From NCBI GenBank assembly GCA_014960805.1, contig CP063163.1, forward strand, positions 2,064,001-2,128,000: 64,000 nt of DNA. Reading direction: 5' to 3'. Shown piece by piece: positions 1-9,974 of the stretch. Within the stretch, counting starts at the first letter, position 1. Each line of letters begins with the position of its first letter. The notes below the pieces were generated by a model, which did not search any database, was not told the DNA's origin, and saw only the letters and a program-made list of their open reading frames with translations. The position numbers and the translations under genes are program-made. This DNA is from Cytobacillus suaedae (lineage in GTDB: Bacteria; Bacillota; Bacilli; Bacillales; Bacillaceae_L).

Positions 1-2
1 AA

Positions 3-134
3 GAACTTGAGCGATTTAGAATCGATATCGTCTCTGAGGATGTTGGTGGAAATAGTGGAAGGACTATTGAGTTTTTTCCTTCGACTTCATTACTATCCAT
101 TCGAACAGTAAACCAGGGGACTACAGAAATTTAA
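3..134 (+). CDS. cheD: CheD, C-terminal end (partial; chemoreceptor glutamine deamidase)
   Basis: The window opens inside a reading frame that runs for 43 codons to a TAA at 132-134. The translated tail contains [17 protein letters not shown], which matches the conserved GGxxGR segment near the C-terminus of CheD. CheD deamidates glutamines of chemoreceptors and interacts with CheC. In B. subtilis cheC-cheD lie directly upstream of sigD, the order seen here. Most of the protein, including its catalytic Cys and His, lies outside the window, so activity cannot be judged. Confidence 0.82.
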   Translation, partial: ELERFRIDIVSEDVGGNSGRTIEFFPSTSLLSIRTVNQGTTEI

Positions 135-180
135 CACTTTTAATATACTCTAAGACCAACAGAGATACACATGATGAATG

Positions 181-206
181 CGAAGGTTGTAGCCTTCGTA
201 TTTTTT
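181..206 (+). terminator. Terminator between cheD and sigD
   Basis: A 6-bp GC-containing stem (CGAAGG/CCTTCG, 181-198) is followed by TATTTTTT. It would end the upstream flagellar/chemotaxis transcript before sigD. Confidence 0.7.
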
Positions 207-263
207 ATACTTATAGATAATTTATAAAACTGTACGAGTAATTTAAAAGTTTCCTGCATTTTT

Positions 264-272
264 TGTTATACT
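264..272 (+). promoter_or_regulatory. Possible extended -10 promoter for sigD
   Basis: TGTTATACT is an extended -10 (TGn-TATACT), 52 bases before the sigD start. No good -35 box lies at 16-18 bases upstream, which is tolerated for extended -10 promoters. I do not see a sigma-D type TAAA/GCCGATAT pair. Confidence 0.4.
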
Positions 273-324
273 ATAGGTAAATAAGTATTATTTTACCTTG
301 TTACATATGTTTAGGAGGAGAATC

Positions 325-1089
325 ATGACACAGATGTCATCAAGTGAGGATCAAAAAAATTGGGATAAATGGATTAACTCACGAGACCCTCTGGCAGGTG
401 ATATATTAGTCCGCAAATATATGCCTTTAGTTACATACCATGTGGGACGTATATCAGTCGGTGTTCCAAAGAGTGTAAGTAAAGATGACTTGACGAGTTT
501 AGGTCTTTTTGGGCTGTATGATGCTCTTGAGAAGTTTGACCCATCACGTGATTTGAAATTTGATACATATGCTTCCTTTCGAGTTAGAGGTGCAATACTT
601 GATGGTCTAAGAAAAGAGGATTGGCTTCCAAGAAGCTCTAGAGAAAAAACAAAAAAAATTGAGGCTGCGATTGAAAAGCTTGAACAGAGGTATATGAGGA
701 ATGCTTCACCTGAAGAAATAGCAAAAGAACTGGGAATTACAGAGGAAGAAGTATATCAGGCGGTGAATGAAGGATTTTTTGCTAATGTCCTATCCATTGA
801 TGAGCAACTCCAAGAGGGTGAAGGGAAAGAGAGCGCTGTATTCTCTTTAAAAGATGAAAGGATCCTTACACCTGAAGAGCATTTAGTTAAAGATGAAATA
901 TATAGCCAATTAGCTGAAGTAATAGCTCAGCTAAACGAGAAGGAACAGTTAGTTGTAAGTTTATTTTACAAGGAAGAACTCACGCTAACAGAAATAGGAC
1001 AAGTCATGGAACTCTCAACTTCTAGAATTTCACAAATTCATTCAAAAGCCATATTTAAGCTGAAAAATATTCTTGAAAAAGTAATATAA
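325..1089 (+). CDS. sigD: RNA polymerase sigma-28 factor SigD (flagellar/motility)
   Basis: FliA/WhiG-family sigma factor of 254 aa, the length of B. subtilis SigD. Region 2 is recognisable around residues 70-105 (EKFDPSRDLKFDTYASFRVR), and the C-terminal region 4 helix-turn-helix (LTEIGQVMELSTSRISQIHS) lies near 220-245. It directs transcription of flagellin, motor, chemotaxis and autolysin genes. The ATG at 325 follows TTAGGAGGAG by six bases; a longer frame from a TTG at 298 lacks a ribosome binding site. It sits between cheD and a FapA gene, and a terminator plus possible promoter upstream suggests partly independent transcription. Confidence 0.95.
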   Translation: MTQMSSSEDQKNWDKWINSRDPLAGDILVRKYMPLVTYHVGRISVGVPKSVSKDDLTSLGLFGLYDALEKFDPSRDLKFDTYASFRVRGAILDGLRKEDWLPRSSREKTKKIEAAIEKLEQRYMRNASPEEIAKELGITEEEVYQAVNEGFFANVLSIDEQLQEGEGKESAVFSLKDERILTPEEHLVKDEIYSQLAEVIAQLNEKEQLVVSLFYKEELTLTEIGQVMELSTSRISQIHSKAIFKLKNILEKVI

Positions 1090-1138
1090 AGAAATGAGTA
1101 GAGATAAATTTATGTCATCTACTAAGGGAGGGTGAGAA

Positions 1139-2497
1139 ATGAGTGACTTGTTCAGGCTCAAAGTTTCAAAAGATTCCTTACAGGCTATTTTAACGGTTGA
1201 AGAAAAAGAGATTGATTTTTCATTTGTATCAGAACTGTCTATTATAAGCTTCTTAGAATCCAAAGGAGTAACTTTTGGCATCCAAGGAGAAGCAGTAAAG
1301 AACATAAAAGAAAACCCTGAATTACTTTACAGTGAAAACCTTATAGCACTTGGCCAGAAGCCTATAAATGGACAAGATGGATTTTTGAAAATAGACATAA
1401 CCGATGAGTCCAACAGTAGTAACGAGGAATTTAATTATCGAAATGTAATTAAAATTCCTTCAGTTCAAATCGGCCAAAAAATAGCATCCGTTATACCTCC
1501 AACTAGTGGTGTAAATGGGAAGACAATTTTTAATCAGGAGTTACCAGCAATTCCTGGCAAGCCGTTGAAACTAAGAGTGGGGAAAAATATCGTTGAAAAA
1601 GATGGCCAACTCTATGCTACGATTGATGGACAATTAAGTTTAACAGGAAAAATAATAAATGTTTTTCCTGTTTTTGAAGTTAATGGTGACTTAGACTTAA
1701 AAACTGGCAATATTTCTTTTATCGGGAATGTCATTATTAGAGGGAATGTACCAACTGGATATTCTGTTCATGCAGGTGGGGATATAAAAATTTATGGATT
1801 GGTAGAAGGAGCAGACCTGAATGCTGGCGGTTCTATTTATGTCTCTGGGGGAATAGCTGGGTCAAATCGTGGAAAAGTTACAGCAGTAGGAGACATCCAC
1901 GCTTCTTATATTAATCAAGGTCATATAGAAGCAGGGCATAACATTGAAGTAAAATCGACCATTTTACATAGTTTTTTAAAAGCTGGTAAACAAGTTTTCT
2001 GTAACAGTGGTAACATTATCGGAGGATGCTGTACTGCTGCTGAATCTATTCATACATTAAATTTAGGGAATGAAATGCACTCTAAGACGGAGATTTGTTT
2101 CAATGTAGACCCAAAATTAATAGAACAAGAAAGGGTATTAACTCACCAATTGGAACAAATAAAAGCTGAAACCGAAAAACTTAAGATTATTGCAGAGAAG
2201 TTAACGGAAAAATATCGTTCTATAGGATCACTAAACTCTCAAGAACTAACCCTCCTAAAAAGGCAAAAGATAACTGAAACACAACTAAATACAAAGGAAC
2301 TAGAAGTATTCGAACAGCTACAAGGGATCCATAGGGCTATTAAAGAAATTGAACAAAGTTATTTACTTGTTAATGGGATAATTTATCCAAATGTAACGAT
2401 AACCTTTGGTAAATATAAGAGAATAATAAACTCCCCAAACAAAGCAGTGAAAATCCACTTAGATAATAAAGAAATTGTTATTCGTTCTATTAAATAA
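1139..2497 (+). CDS. FapA-family (DUF342) protein, flagellar operon
   Basis: This 452-aa protein belongs to the DUF342/FapA family. Residues about 190-300 form glycine-rich repeats (for example VHAGGDIKIYGLVEGADLNAGG) typical of the right-handed beta-helix core. Residues about 325-410 are charged and predicted coiled coil, rich in E, K, Q and L. FapA-like proteins are polymer-forming or scaffold proteins tied to flagella in some bacteria; the exact role in Bacillus is unclear. The ATG follows GGGAGGGTGA. It lies 49 bases after sigD and before a swrB-like gene. In the B. subtilis order I recall, sigD is followed directly by swrB, so this gene and the next are extra. Confidence 0.85.
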   Translation: MSDLFRLKVSKDSLQAILTVEEKEIDFSFVSELSIISFLESKGVTFGIQGEAVKNIKENPELLYSENLIALGQKPINGQDGFLKIDITDESNSSNEEFNYRNVIKIPSVQIGQKIASVIPPTSGVNGKTIFNQELPAIPGKPLKLRVGKNIVEKDGQLYATIDGQLSLTGKIINVFPVFEVNGDLDLKTGNISFIGNVIIRGNVPTGYSVHAGGDIKIYGLVEGADLNAGGSIYVSGGIAGSNRGKVTAVGDIHASYINQGHIEAGHNIEVKSTILHSFLKAGKQVFCNSGNIIGGCCTAAESIHTLNLGNEMHSKTEICFNVDPKLIEQERVLTHQLEQIKAETEKLKIIAEKLTEKYRSIGSLNSQELTLLKRQKITETQLNTKELEVFEQLQGIHRAIKEIEQSYLLVNGIIYPNVTITFGKYKRIINSPNKAVKIHLDNKEIVIRSIK

Positions 2498-2540
2498 GTC
2501 TTTAGGTCTTACTGATACCATATATAGGGACGTGGTCTAA

Positions 2541-2849
2541 ATGAGTTTAAAATTAATCGAATTGCAAGTTGCACTTCCTAGAACTCAAGATATGGGAAAG
2601 GTTCAAGAACAGGTGAACCAAAGATCCCAACTGCAGCAAGACCTACTTGTAAATGCAGCTCAGCAAGAAGAAGAAAAGAAGCGAAAACAAGTAACTAAAA
2701 ACGATGAACTTGGTAAAACATCAACTGGGAATAAAAAAAGTTTTGGGCAAACTACCCAAAATAAAGAAAACAAGAATAATGAAAAGCTTCAAGACGAATT
2801 GAAAGAGCAACACCCTTATAAAGGAAACATTGTAGATTTTGTTGGATAG
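2541..2849 (+). CDS. Small uncharacterised flagellar-operon protein (102 aa)
   Basis: I do not know a name for this 102-aa protein. It starts MSLKLIELQVALPRTQDMGK, a short ordered segment, then turns into a strongly charged, low-complexity stretch rich in Q, K, E and N (about residues 25-90). It ends in a compact motif, HPYKGNIVDFVG. The ends look more conserved than the middle, suggesting two short interaction motifs joined by a flexible linker. No signal peptide or membrane segment is seen. It lies 43 bases after the FapA gene and 9 bases before the SwrB-like gene, so it is probably co-transcribed with flagellar regulators. The ribosome binding site is weak (GGGACGTGG). Confidence 0.7.
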   Translation: MSLKLIELQVALPRTQDMGKVQEQVNQRSQLQQDLLVNAAQQEEEKKRKQVTKNDELGKTSTGNKKSFGQTTQNKENKNNEKLQDELKEQHPYKGNIVDFVG

Positions 2850-2858
2850 AGGGATAAG

Positions 2859-3461
2859 ATGACTACATTTTTACTACTGTTCTGTTTTGTGTTAATTGCT
2901 ATTGCCTTTTTATTAATCATAGTCTTATATCAAAAGTTCTCGACAATTAAGGAATTAGAAAAAAAGCAATCAACTATTATCCATGAAATGGAACAGATGA
3001 TAACTGTCTACCTTTTGGAAATGAAGGAAGAAAATGAGGCATTTCTTACTAAGTTGTTAAAGGATGAAAAAGATTTGGATGGCTCAAACGTTAGGGTAGA
3101 AAGTAAACTAAGTCATTCAAGTTTTGAAAAAGAATCCTTTAATAATGAACCTTTTGAAATCATTGAGAAATCTCTAACTACACAAGAGATGGAAAGCTTA
3201 TTACCTAAGTATGATGATGAAAATACATTGGAAAAGGATATACAAAATAAAGTTTATACTAACCCTACCATTTCAAAACAAGAGAAGGGTAAGACGGAAA
3301 CAAAGTCCACCTTAAAAGTAAAGGACGACTTATATGTTCAATCCCTATCTGCTCAAGCTTTACTTCTACAAAAAAAGGGTGACAGTATTGAACAAATTGC
3401 CAAAAAGCTAGGTAAAGGAAAAACAGAAATTGAGTTATTACTGAAATTTCGTCAAAACTAG
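2859..3461 (+). CDS. swrB: SwrB/YlxL-like membrane protein (flagellar assembly)
   Basis: A 200-aa protein with one N-terminal membrane segment (about residues 3-24, LLLFCFVLIAIAFLLIIVLY), a coiled-coil-prone region (30-70), a variable acidic linker, and a C-terminal helix-turn-helix-like end (AQALLLQKKGDSIEQIAKKL). This is the architecture of YlxL/SwrB, encoded between sigD and rpsB in B. subtilis, where SwrB promotes activation of the flagellar type III export apparatus. It is somewhat longer than the B. subtilis protein as I remember it. Identity rests on architecture and position more than on sequence. The ribosome binding site is AGAGGGATAAG. Confidence 0.72.
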   Translation: MTTFLLLFCFVLIAIAFLLIIVLYQKFSTIKELEKKQSTIIHEMEQMITVYLLEMKEENEAFLTKLLKDEKDLDGSNVRVESKLSHSSFEKESFNNEPFEIIEKSLTTQEMESLLPKYDDENTLEKDIQNKVYTNPTISKQEKGKTETKSTLKVKDDLYVQSLSAQALLLQKKGDSIEQIAKKLGKGKTEIELLLKFRQN

Positions 3462-3470
3462 CAATTGTTC

Positions 3471-3500
3471 TTGATTAGTTATAACAGATTATGTTATATT
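3471..3500 (+). promoter_or_regulatory. rpsB promoter (sigma-A type)
   Basis: TTGATT (3471-3476), an 18-base spacer, then TATATT (3495-3500) preceded by TGT, an extended -10. It lies just downstream of the swrB-like stop codon and would give a leader of about 160 bases before rpsB. Confidence 0.75.
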
Positions 3501-3506
3501 AATTTC

Positions 3507-4364
<858 letters not shown>

Positions 4365-4370
4365 TGAGCG

Positions 4371-4408
4371 AAAGGTGATAAGAGGGGCTGCCTTTTATCA
4401 CCTTTTTT
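4371..4408 (+). terminator. rpsB terminator
   Basis: An 11-bp stem, AAAGGTGATAA with TTATCACCTTT, encloses a short loop and runs into TTTTTT. Placed between rpsB and tsf, it may lower tsf transcription relative to rpsB. Confidence 0.85.
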
Positions 4409-4513
4409 AAAGTAAAAGATTTAATGAACCCAAAGTTAGAGCAAACTAGAAACGTAAATAATTAAAATGTGTCAATATTACATACTTATGAGAAAACAAG
4501 GAGGAATTTACTC

Positions 4514-5395
4514 ATGGCTGTTACTGCTCAAATGGTAAAAGAATTACGTGAAAAAACTGGTGCTGGTATGATGGATTGCAAAAAAGCACTAACTGAAACA
4601 AATGGTGATATGGAAAAAGCAATCGATTATCTTCGTGAAAAAGGTATTGCTAAAGCGGCTAAAAAATCAGACCGTATTGCTGCTGAAGGAACTACTTACA
4701 TCGAGGTTCAAGGTAACAAAGCTGTTATCTTAGAAGTGAACTCTGAAACAGACTTCGTTGCAAAAAATGAAGGATTTAAAGTATTAACTTCAAACTTAGC
4801 TGCTCACCTTCTTGCAAATAACCCAGCAACAGTTGAAGAAGCTTTAGAGCAAAAAATGGATAACGGTGAAACTGTTCAAGAACATATTAACAGTGCTATC
4901 GCTAAAATCGGTGAAAAACTTTCATTACGTCGTTATGCTGTTGTAACAAAAACAGATGCTGATGCATTTGGTGCATACCTTCACATGGGCGGTCGTATTG
5001 GTGTTCTTTCATTACTCGAAGGTACAACTGATGATGCTGTTGCAAAAGATGTTGCAATGCATGCTGCTGCTGCAAATCCTAAATATATTTCTCGTGATCA
5101 AGTTTCACAAGAAGAAACAGAGCGTGAGCGTGAAGTATTAACTCAACAAGCATTAAACGAAGGTAAACCTGAAAATATTGTTGCGAAAATGGTAGAAGGT
5201 CGTCTAAGCAAATTCTTCGAAGATATTTGTTTATTAGATCAAAGCTTCATAAAAAATCCAGACTTAAAAGTACGTCAATATGTAGAATCTAAAGGCGCTA
5301 CTGTAAAAAGCTTTGTTCGTTATGAAGTAGGAGAAGGTATCGAGAAGCGTGTAGATAATTTCGCTGAAGAAGTAATGAGCCAAGTTAAGAAGTAA
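4514..5395 (+). CDS. tsf: Translation elongation factor Ts
   Basis: EF-Ts of 293 aa, the nucleotide exchange factor for EF-Tu. The N-terminal UBA-like domain ([20 protein letters not shown]) is followed by the conserved [10 protein letters not shown] motif that inserts into EF-Tu, then the two-part dimerisation core. The ATG at 4514 follows AAGGAGGAAT; an in-frame TTG at 4469 has no ribosome binding site and would add 15 non-conserved residues. It follows rpsB across a terminator and is itself ended by a terminator before pyrH. Confidence 0.97.
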   Translation: MAVTAQMVKELREKTGAGMMDCKKALTETNGDMEKAIDYLREKGIAKAAKKSDRIAAEGTTYIEVQGNKAVILEVNSETDFVAKNEGFKVLTSNLAAHLLANNPATVEEALEQKMDNGETVQEHINSAIAKIGEKLSLRRYAVVTKTDADAFGAYLHMGGRIGVLSLLEGTTDDAVAKDVAMHAAAANPKYISRDQVSQEETEREREVLTQQALNEGKPENIVAKMVEGRLSKFFEDICLLDQSFIKNPDLKVRQYVESKGATVKSFVRYEVGEGIEKRVDNFAEEVMSQVKK

Positions 5396-5403
5396 GATAG
5401 TAT

Positions 5404-5431
5404 GGGGAACACACTTGTGTTCCCTGTTTTT
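5404..5431 (+). terminator. tsf terminator
   Basis: Stem GGGAACAC/GTGTTCCC with a four-base loop, followed by GTTTTTAC. Typical intrinsic terminator between tsf and pyrH. Confidence 0.85.
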
Positions 5432-5506
5432 ACAGTACCTACAAAAATTAAGTATATAAAAAAAGGACAGTACTTTACCTAGGTTTACTTAAAAATGGAG
5501 GTAATT

Positions 5507-6226
5507 ATGAGCGCTAAATATCAACGGGTCGTTTTAAAACTTAGTGGAGAAGCTTTAGCTGGAAAAGAAGGCTTTGGTATTAATCCAACTGTTATTAACT
5601 CTGTTGCAAAGCAGGTAAAAGAAATAGCTGAAATGGGTGTTGAAGTAGCAGTCGTAGTAGGCGGTGGAAACATTTGGCGTGGTAAAATCGGTAGTGAGAT
5701 GGGAATGGACCGTGCAACAGCAGATTACATGGGGATGTTAGCTACCGTTATGAATTCATTAGCTCTACAAGATAGCTTAGAGAGCATTGGCATTCAAACA
5801 CGAGTACAAACTTCTATTGAAATGCGACAGGTTGCAGAACCTTACATAAGAAGAAAAGCAATTCGCCATTTAGAAAAGAAGCGAGTTGTCATATTTGCTG
5901 CTGGAACTGGTAACCCGTATTTTTCAACTGATACGACAGCTGCCTTAAGAGCTGCAGAGATAGAGGCAGATGTAATTCTAATGGCTAAAAACAATGTAGA
6001 TGGCGTTTACACTGCAGATCCATCAAAAGATGCTAATGCAAAAAAATATGAAACACTATCTTATTTGGATGTACTAAAAGAAGGATTAGAGGTTATGGAT
6101 TCAACTGCCTCATCTTTATGTATGGATAATGATATTCCATTGATTGTTTTCTCTGTCCTAGAGGAAGGAAACATTAAACGTGCAGTACTAGGTGAAAATA
6201 TTGGAACAATTGTGAGGGGGAAATAA
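5507..6226 (+). CDS. pyrH: UMP kinase
   Basis: PyrH phosphorylates UMP to UDP in pyrimidine nucleotide synthesis. The 239-aa protein has the amino-acid-kinase fold motifs KLSGEAL near the N-terminus, the phosphate loop [11 protein letters not shown], and the bacterial UMP-kinase segment [19 protein letters not shown]. The ATG at 5507 is preceded by ATGGAGGTAATT; an ATG at 5495 overlaps that ribosome binding site and is not used. frr begins two bases after the stop codon, so the pair is translationally linked. Confidence 0.96.
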   Translation: MSAKYQRVVLKLSGEALAGKEGFGINPTVINSVAKQVKEIAEMGVEVAVVVGGGNIWRGKIGSEMGMDRATADYMGMLATVMNSLALQDSLESIGIQTRVQTSIEMRQVAEPYIRRKAIRHLEKKRVVIFAAGTGNPYFSTDTTAALRAAEIEADVILMAKNNVDGVYTADPSKDANAKKYETLSYLDVLKEGLEVMDSTASSLCMDNDIPLIVFSVLEEGNIKRAVLGENIGTIVRGK

Positions 6227-6228
6227 GG

Positions 6229-6786
6229 ATGCCAAAAAGTACACTTAATCAGGTGAAAGATAAAATGGAAAAGGCAATTCAAGCTTATTCACGTGAGCTT
6301 GCTACTGTAAGAGCTGGTAGAGCTAATCCTGCACTTCTTGACAAAGTAACAGTTGATTATTACGGTGCCCCAACACCTATTAACCAACTGGGTTCGATAA
6401 ATGTCCCTGAAGCTCGTATGCTTGTTATTCAACCCTACGATAAAACTGTTTTAGGGAGTATTGAAAAAGCAATTATCAAAGCAGATTTAGGATTAAATCC
6501 ATCAAATGATGGTTCAATTATCAGGATTGCCATTCCTGCTTTAACAGAAGAGCGTCGTCGCGAATTAGTTAAGGTAGTTAAAAAGTACTCAGAAGAAGCA
6601 AAAATTGCAGTACGTAACATTCGTCGTGATGGTAATGATGATTTAAAGAAACTTGAAAAAAATGGTGATATCACAGAAGATGAATTGCGCGGTTACACAG
6701 ATGATGTTCAAAAACTTACAGATGATTATATTGCTAAAGTAGAAACAATCACAAAAGAAAAAGAAAAAGAAATCATGGAAGTATAA
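6229..6786 (+). CDS. frr: Ribosome recycling factor
   Basis: RRF of 185 aa, which with EF-G splits post-termination ribosomes. The conserved N-terminal helix ([20 protein letters not shown]) and the C-terminal helix ending in [15 protein letters not shown] identify the family. Start ATG lies two bases after the pyrH stop with GAGGGGGAAATAAGG as ribosome binding site. A terminator follows, separating this block from uppS. Confidence 0.97.
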   Translation: MPKSTLNQVKDKMEKAIQAYSRELATVRAGRANPALLDKVTVDYYGAPTPINQLGSINVPEARMLVIQPYDKTVLGSIEKAIIKADLGLNPSNDGSIIRIAIPALTEERRRELVKVVKKYSEEAKIAVRNIRRDGNDDLKKLEKNGDITEDELRGYTDDVQKLTDDYIAKVETITKEKEKEIMEV

Positions 6787-6814
6787 TCGATTTCAAGGTA
6801 CAATATACGAAAAG

Positions 6815-6843
6815 ACCCTCTAACGTAAACAGGGGGTTTTTTT
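6815..6843 (+). terminator. frr terminator
   Basis: A 7-bp stem ACCCTCT/AGGGGGT (one G-U pair) followed by TTTTTTT. The following 150 bases to uppS are AT-rich; I see no convincing promoter there. Confidence 0.8.
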
Positions 6844-6997
6844 GTTAATGCTACTTACATAATTAGACCATCAATAGTAATATGTTAGTATAAGTAGGTA
6901 GGAAAAATCATTATAAACGTTACTAGTGCTTGTTTATTTCCATTTTGAACAACCTCTACTAGTTATAGATCTTTAAGGGCGATGGGGGACTAGTTGT

Positions 6998-7762
6998 ATG
7001 TTAGGTAAACTAAAAAACTGGAAGAAGAGTGCTAAAGAATTTTCCAAAGAAGATATTATAAAAGGGCAAATGCCAAATCACATTGCAATTATAATGGATG
7101 GCAATGGTCGCTGGGCTAAGAAACGTGCACTACCACGCTCAGCAGGTCACCATGAAGGAATGAAGGTTGTTAGAAGAGTTACCAAATTGGCGAATGAACT
7201 AGGAGTTAAGGTTCTTACTGTCTATGCTTTTTCAACCGAGAATTGGAAACGTCCTAAATTAGAAGTAGATTATTTAATGAAATTGCCGGAAGAATTTTTA
7301 GGCACTTTTTTACCAGAATTAATTGAGGAAAATGTACAGGTTCGAATCATGGGAGATAAATCTGCTTTGCCAAAGCATACGTTGAATGCTGTAGAGAAAG
7401 CAGTAAAAGAAACAACAGAAAATACAGGATTAATTTTAAATTTTGCATTAAATTATGGCAGCCGTTCAGAAATTTTGGGTGCTGTTAAACAAGTTCTAGA
7501 AGATGCGAAAGAGGGGACATTTAATCTTGATGATTTAGATGAAAATCTATTTTCCTCATACTTAATGTCTAATAAACTGGTTGATCCTGATTTACTAATT
7601 AGAACTAGTGGTGAAATTCGGTTAAGTAATTTCATGCTCTGGCAATTAGCTTATACAGAGTTTTGGTTTACAGATATACTTTGGCCGGATTTTAAAGAGC
7701 AACATTTACTTGAAGCAATCAATGAATTTCAACAACGTGGCCGTCGTTATGGTGGAGTATAA
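6998..7762 (+). CDS. uppS: Undecaprenyl diphosphate synthase
   Basis: Cis-prenyltransferase that extends farnesyl diphosphate with eight isopentenyl units to make the C55 carrier lipid for wall synthesis. The 254-aa protein has the catalytic motif IAIIMDGNGRWAKKR (Asp in MDGNG) and the family signature RTSGEIRLSNFMLWQLAY near the C-terminus. The ATG follows GATGGGGGAC. It begins the isoprenoid/lipid block uppS-cdsA-dxr-rasP and provides the lipid on which the wall enzymes act. Confidence 0.96.
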   Translation: MLGKLKNWKKSAKEFSKEDIIKGQMPNHIAIIMDGNGRWAKKRALPRSAGHHEGMKVVRRVTKLANELGVKVLTVYAFSTENWKRPKLEVDYLMKLPEEFLGTFLPELIEENVQVRIMGDKSALPKHTLNAVEKAVKETTENTGLILNFALNYGSRSEILGAVKQVLEDAKEGTFNLDDLDENLFSSYLMSNKLVDPDLLIRTSGEIRLSNFMLWQLAYTEFWFTDILWPDFKEQHLLEAINEFQQRGRRYGGV

Positions 7763-7794
7763 AATTCTCTATATTGGGCAAAGTCGTTATATAG

Positions 7795-7821
7795 GGTAAC
7801 TCTTTTTTTCCCTGAGTTACC
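7795..7821 (+). repeat. Hairpin between uppS and cdsA
   Basis: Perfect 8-bp inverted repeat GGTAACTC/GAGTTACC with an 11-base loop rich in T. No T-run follows the stem on the plus strand, so it is not a standard terminator; it may act in mRNA processing or stability. Confidence 0.45.
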
Positions 7822-7872
7822 ATTTCTGCCTTTACATAGTTGTTTAGGGCCAAAAAAGGTGATGATATAAGA

Positions 7873-8673
7873 ATGAAACAAAGAATAATTACAGGAATTA
7901 TAGGAGCAGCCATTCTCTTACCAATTGTAATCTATGGTGGATTGCCATTTACCGTTGCCGCTTATATTCTAGCTTCAATTGCTTTATATGAGTTGTTACG
8001 AATGAAACACATCACAATTACTTCTTTTCCCGGCATACTATCTTTATTGTTATTATGGATATTTCTTTTGCCAAATGGATATCAAGATATAATTACTGAG
8101 CTAACTATTTCAAAAGTAGAAGTAGCATTACTTGTGGTTTTATTTTTTCTATCCTATACCGTTTTGAAGAAAAACAAATTCACATTTGATGACGTTGGTT
8201 TTGTTTTATTAGCTGTGATTTATATTGGAATTGGATTTTTCTATTTTATTGAAACAAGAGGAACTACTTTAGAAGGACTTAAATACATTTTTTATGCATT
8301 AATTGTTATTTGGTCCACAGATTCTGGTGCCTATTTTATTGGTCGTGCAATTGGGAAACATAAACTTTGGCCTGAAATTAGTCCTAATAAGACTGTGGAA
8401 GGATCCATTGGTGGAATTGTATGTGCCCTATTAATTGTTTTTATTTATCAGTATTTCGTACCATTAAATGAATCTTTACTAACGCTAGTCGTATTCACAA
8501 TTATTTTATCCATTTTTGGACAACTTGGAGATTTAGTAGAATCTGCTTTAAAGAGACATTTCCTTGTGAAAGACTCAGGAAATATTCTTCCAGGTCATGG
8601 TGGTATACTCGATCGATTTGATAGTCTGTTATTTGTTTTACCGGTGCTATACTTTTTACAGCTTATGTTTTAG
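7873..8673 (+). CDS. cdsA: Phosphatidate cytidylyltransferase (CDP-diglyceride synthase)
   Basis: CdsA makes CDP-diacylglycerol from CTP and phosphatidic acid, the branch point for membrane phospholipids. The 266-aa protein is very hydrophobic with about seven to eight membrane segments. The C-terminus holds the full PROSITE signature of the family in two parts, SALKRHFLVKDSGNILPGHG and GGILDRFDS. The ATG at 7873 follows AAAGGTGATG; a TTG at 7840 would add unrelated residues. Its product is used later in the window by PgsA. Confidence 0.96.
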   Translation: MKQRIITGIIGAAILLPIVIYGGLPFTVAAYILASIALYELLRMKHITITSFPGILSLLLLWIFLLPNGYQDIITELTISKVEVALLVVLFFLSYTVLKKNKFTFDDVGFVLLAVIYIGIGFFYFIETRGTTLEGLKYIFYALIVIWSTDSGAYFIGRAIGKHKLWPEISPNKTVEGSIGGIVCALLIVFIYQYFVPLNESLLTLVVFTIILSIFGQLGDLVESALKRHFLVKDSGNILPGHGGILDRFDSLLFVLPVLYFLQLMF

Positions 8674-8733
8674 GTGATTAAAGAGGTCAAGCAGAAGTAA
8701 AGGTCTCTTTGATATTTGATTAGGAGTGAGATT

Positions 8734-9885
8734 TTGAAGAAAATAAGTTTGTTAGGCGCGACAGGCTCTATCGGTCAACAAACTCTTGATGTCATCAAAG
8801 CCCATCCAGGGGAATTAGAATTAGTAGCGATGTCTTTGGGTGATAACATAGAGTTTGGTCGTAAAATCATTATGGATTTTAGCCCCAAAATGGTTTCCGT
8901 TAGAAATAAGGAAGCTTGTGATACATTAAAAACAGAATTCACGAATGGAATAACTTTTCTTTATGGAGAAGAAGGTTTAGTAGAAGTAGCTACATATCAT
9001 GAAGCAACTATACTTGTAAATGCAGTAGTAGGAAGTGTTGGATTGATTCCTACATTGAAAGCTATTGAAGCAAAAAAAACAATTGCAATTGCTAATAAGG
9101 AAACCTTGGTCACTGCTGGACATATTGTTATGGATGCAGCAAAAAAACACGGAGTTTCAATTTTACCTGTTGATAGTGAGCACTCAGCAATCTTTCAATG
9201 TTTGCAAGGAGAGAATGAAAAAAATATAGAAAAGATTATCTTAACTGGATCTGGTGGTAGCTTTAGGGATAAGGCCAGACATGAGCTTGAAGGTGTGACA
9301 GTAGAAGAAGCGCTTAATCATCCAAACTGGTCAATGGGTGCTAAGATAACGATTGATTCTGCCACCATGATGAACAAAGGTTTGGAAGTAATTGAGGCTC
9401 ATTGGCTATTCCAACTACCATATGATCAAATTGAGGTTGTTTTACATAAGGAAAGTATTATTCACTCGATGGTTGAATTTCATGATAAAAGTGTAATAGC
9501 CCAGCTTGGAACACCAGATATGAGGGTACCTATACAATACGCACTAAGCTACCCAGATCGACTAATGTTGCCATCAACAAAGTCCTTAAATCTTTGGGAA
9601 GTCGGAACTTTACATTTTAGTAAAGTCGATTTTGAGCGCTACCGTTGTTTAAATTTAGCTTATCATGCTGGGAAAATTGGCGGTACAATGCCAACCGTAT
9701 TAAATGCAGCAAATGAGGTTGCTGTAGCAGCTTTTCTCAAGGGCTCTATACCTTTTCTAACAATTGAAGCAATACTTGAAAAGTCACTTGAAAAACATCA
9801 GTCAATTTCTAATCCTTCATTGGATGTCATTAAAGAAGTGGACCTTGAAGCACGTGCTTATGTAAGAGAACAACTCCTTCAATAA
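8734..9885 (+). CDS. dxr: 1-deoxy-D-xylulose 5-phosphate reductoisomerase
   Basis: Second enzyme of the MEP isoprenoid pathway, converting DXP to MEP with NADPH and a divalent metal. The 383-aa protein starts with the Rossmann motif [23 protein letters not shown] and the metal-binding [12 protein letters not shown] follow, and the loop [20 protein letters not shown] closes over substrate. Start is the TTG at 8734, preceded by TAGGAGTGAG with suitable spacing; an upstream TTG at 8716 lies before that site. The product feeds the substrate pool of UppS. Confidence 0.95.
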   Translation: MKKISLLGATGSIGQQTLDVIKAHPGELELVAMSLGDNIEFGRKIIMDFSPKMVSVRNKEACDTLKTEFTNGITFLYGEEGLVEVATYHEATILVNAVVGSVGLIPTLKAIEAKKTIAIANKETLVTAGHIVMDAAKKHGVSILPVDSEHSAIFQCLQGENEKNIEKIILTGSGGSFRDKARHELEGVTVEEALNHPNWSMGAKITIDSATMMNKGLEVIEAHWLFQLPYDQIEVVLHKESIIHSMVEFHDKSVIAQLGTPDMRVPIQYALSYPDRLMLPSTKSLNLWEVGTLHFSKVDFERYRCLNLAYHAGKIGGTMPTVLNAANEVAVAAFLKGSIPFLTIEAILEKSLEKHQSISNPSLDVIKEVDLEARAYVREQLLQ

Positions 9886-9974
9886 AAATAGGGACATGTA
9901 TAAGACAGGACAGAATATACTTTAATTTAAAGAGTAAAAAATGTACCCTAAACTTTCAAAAGGTGGTTAGACAT

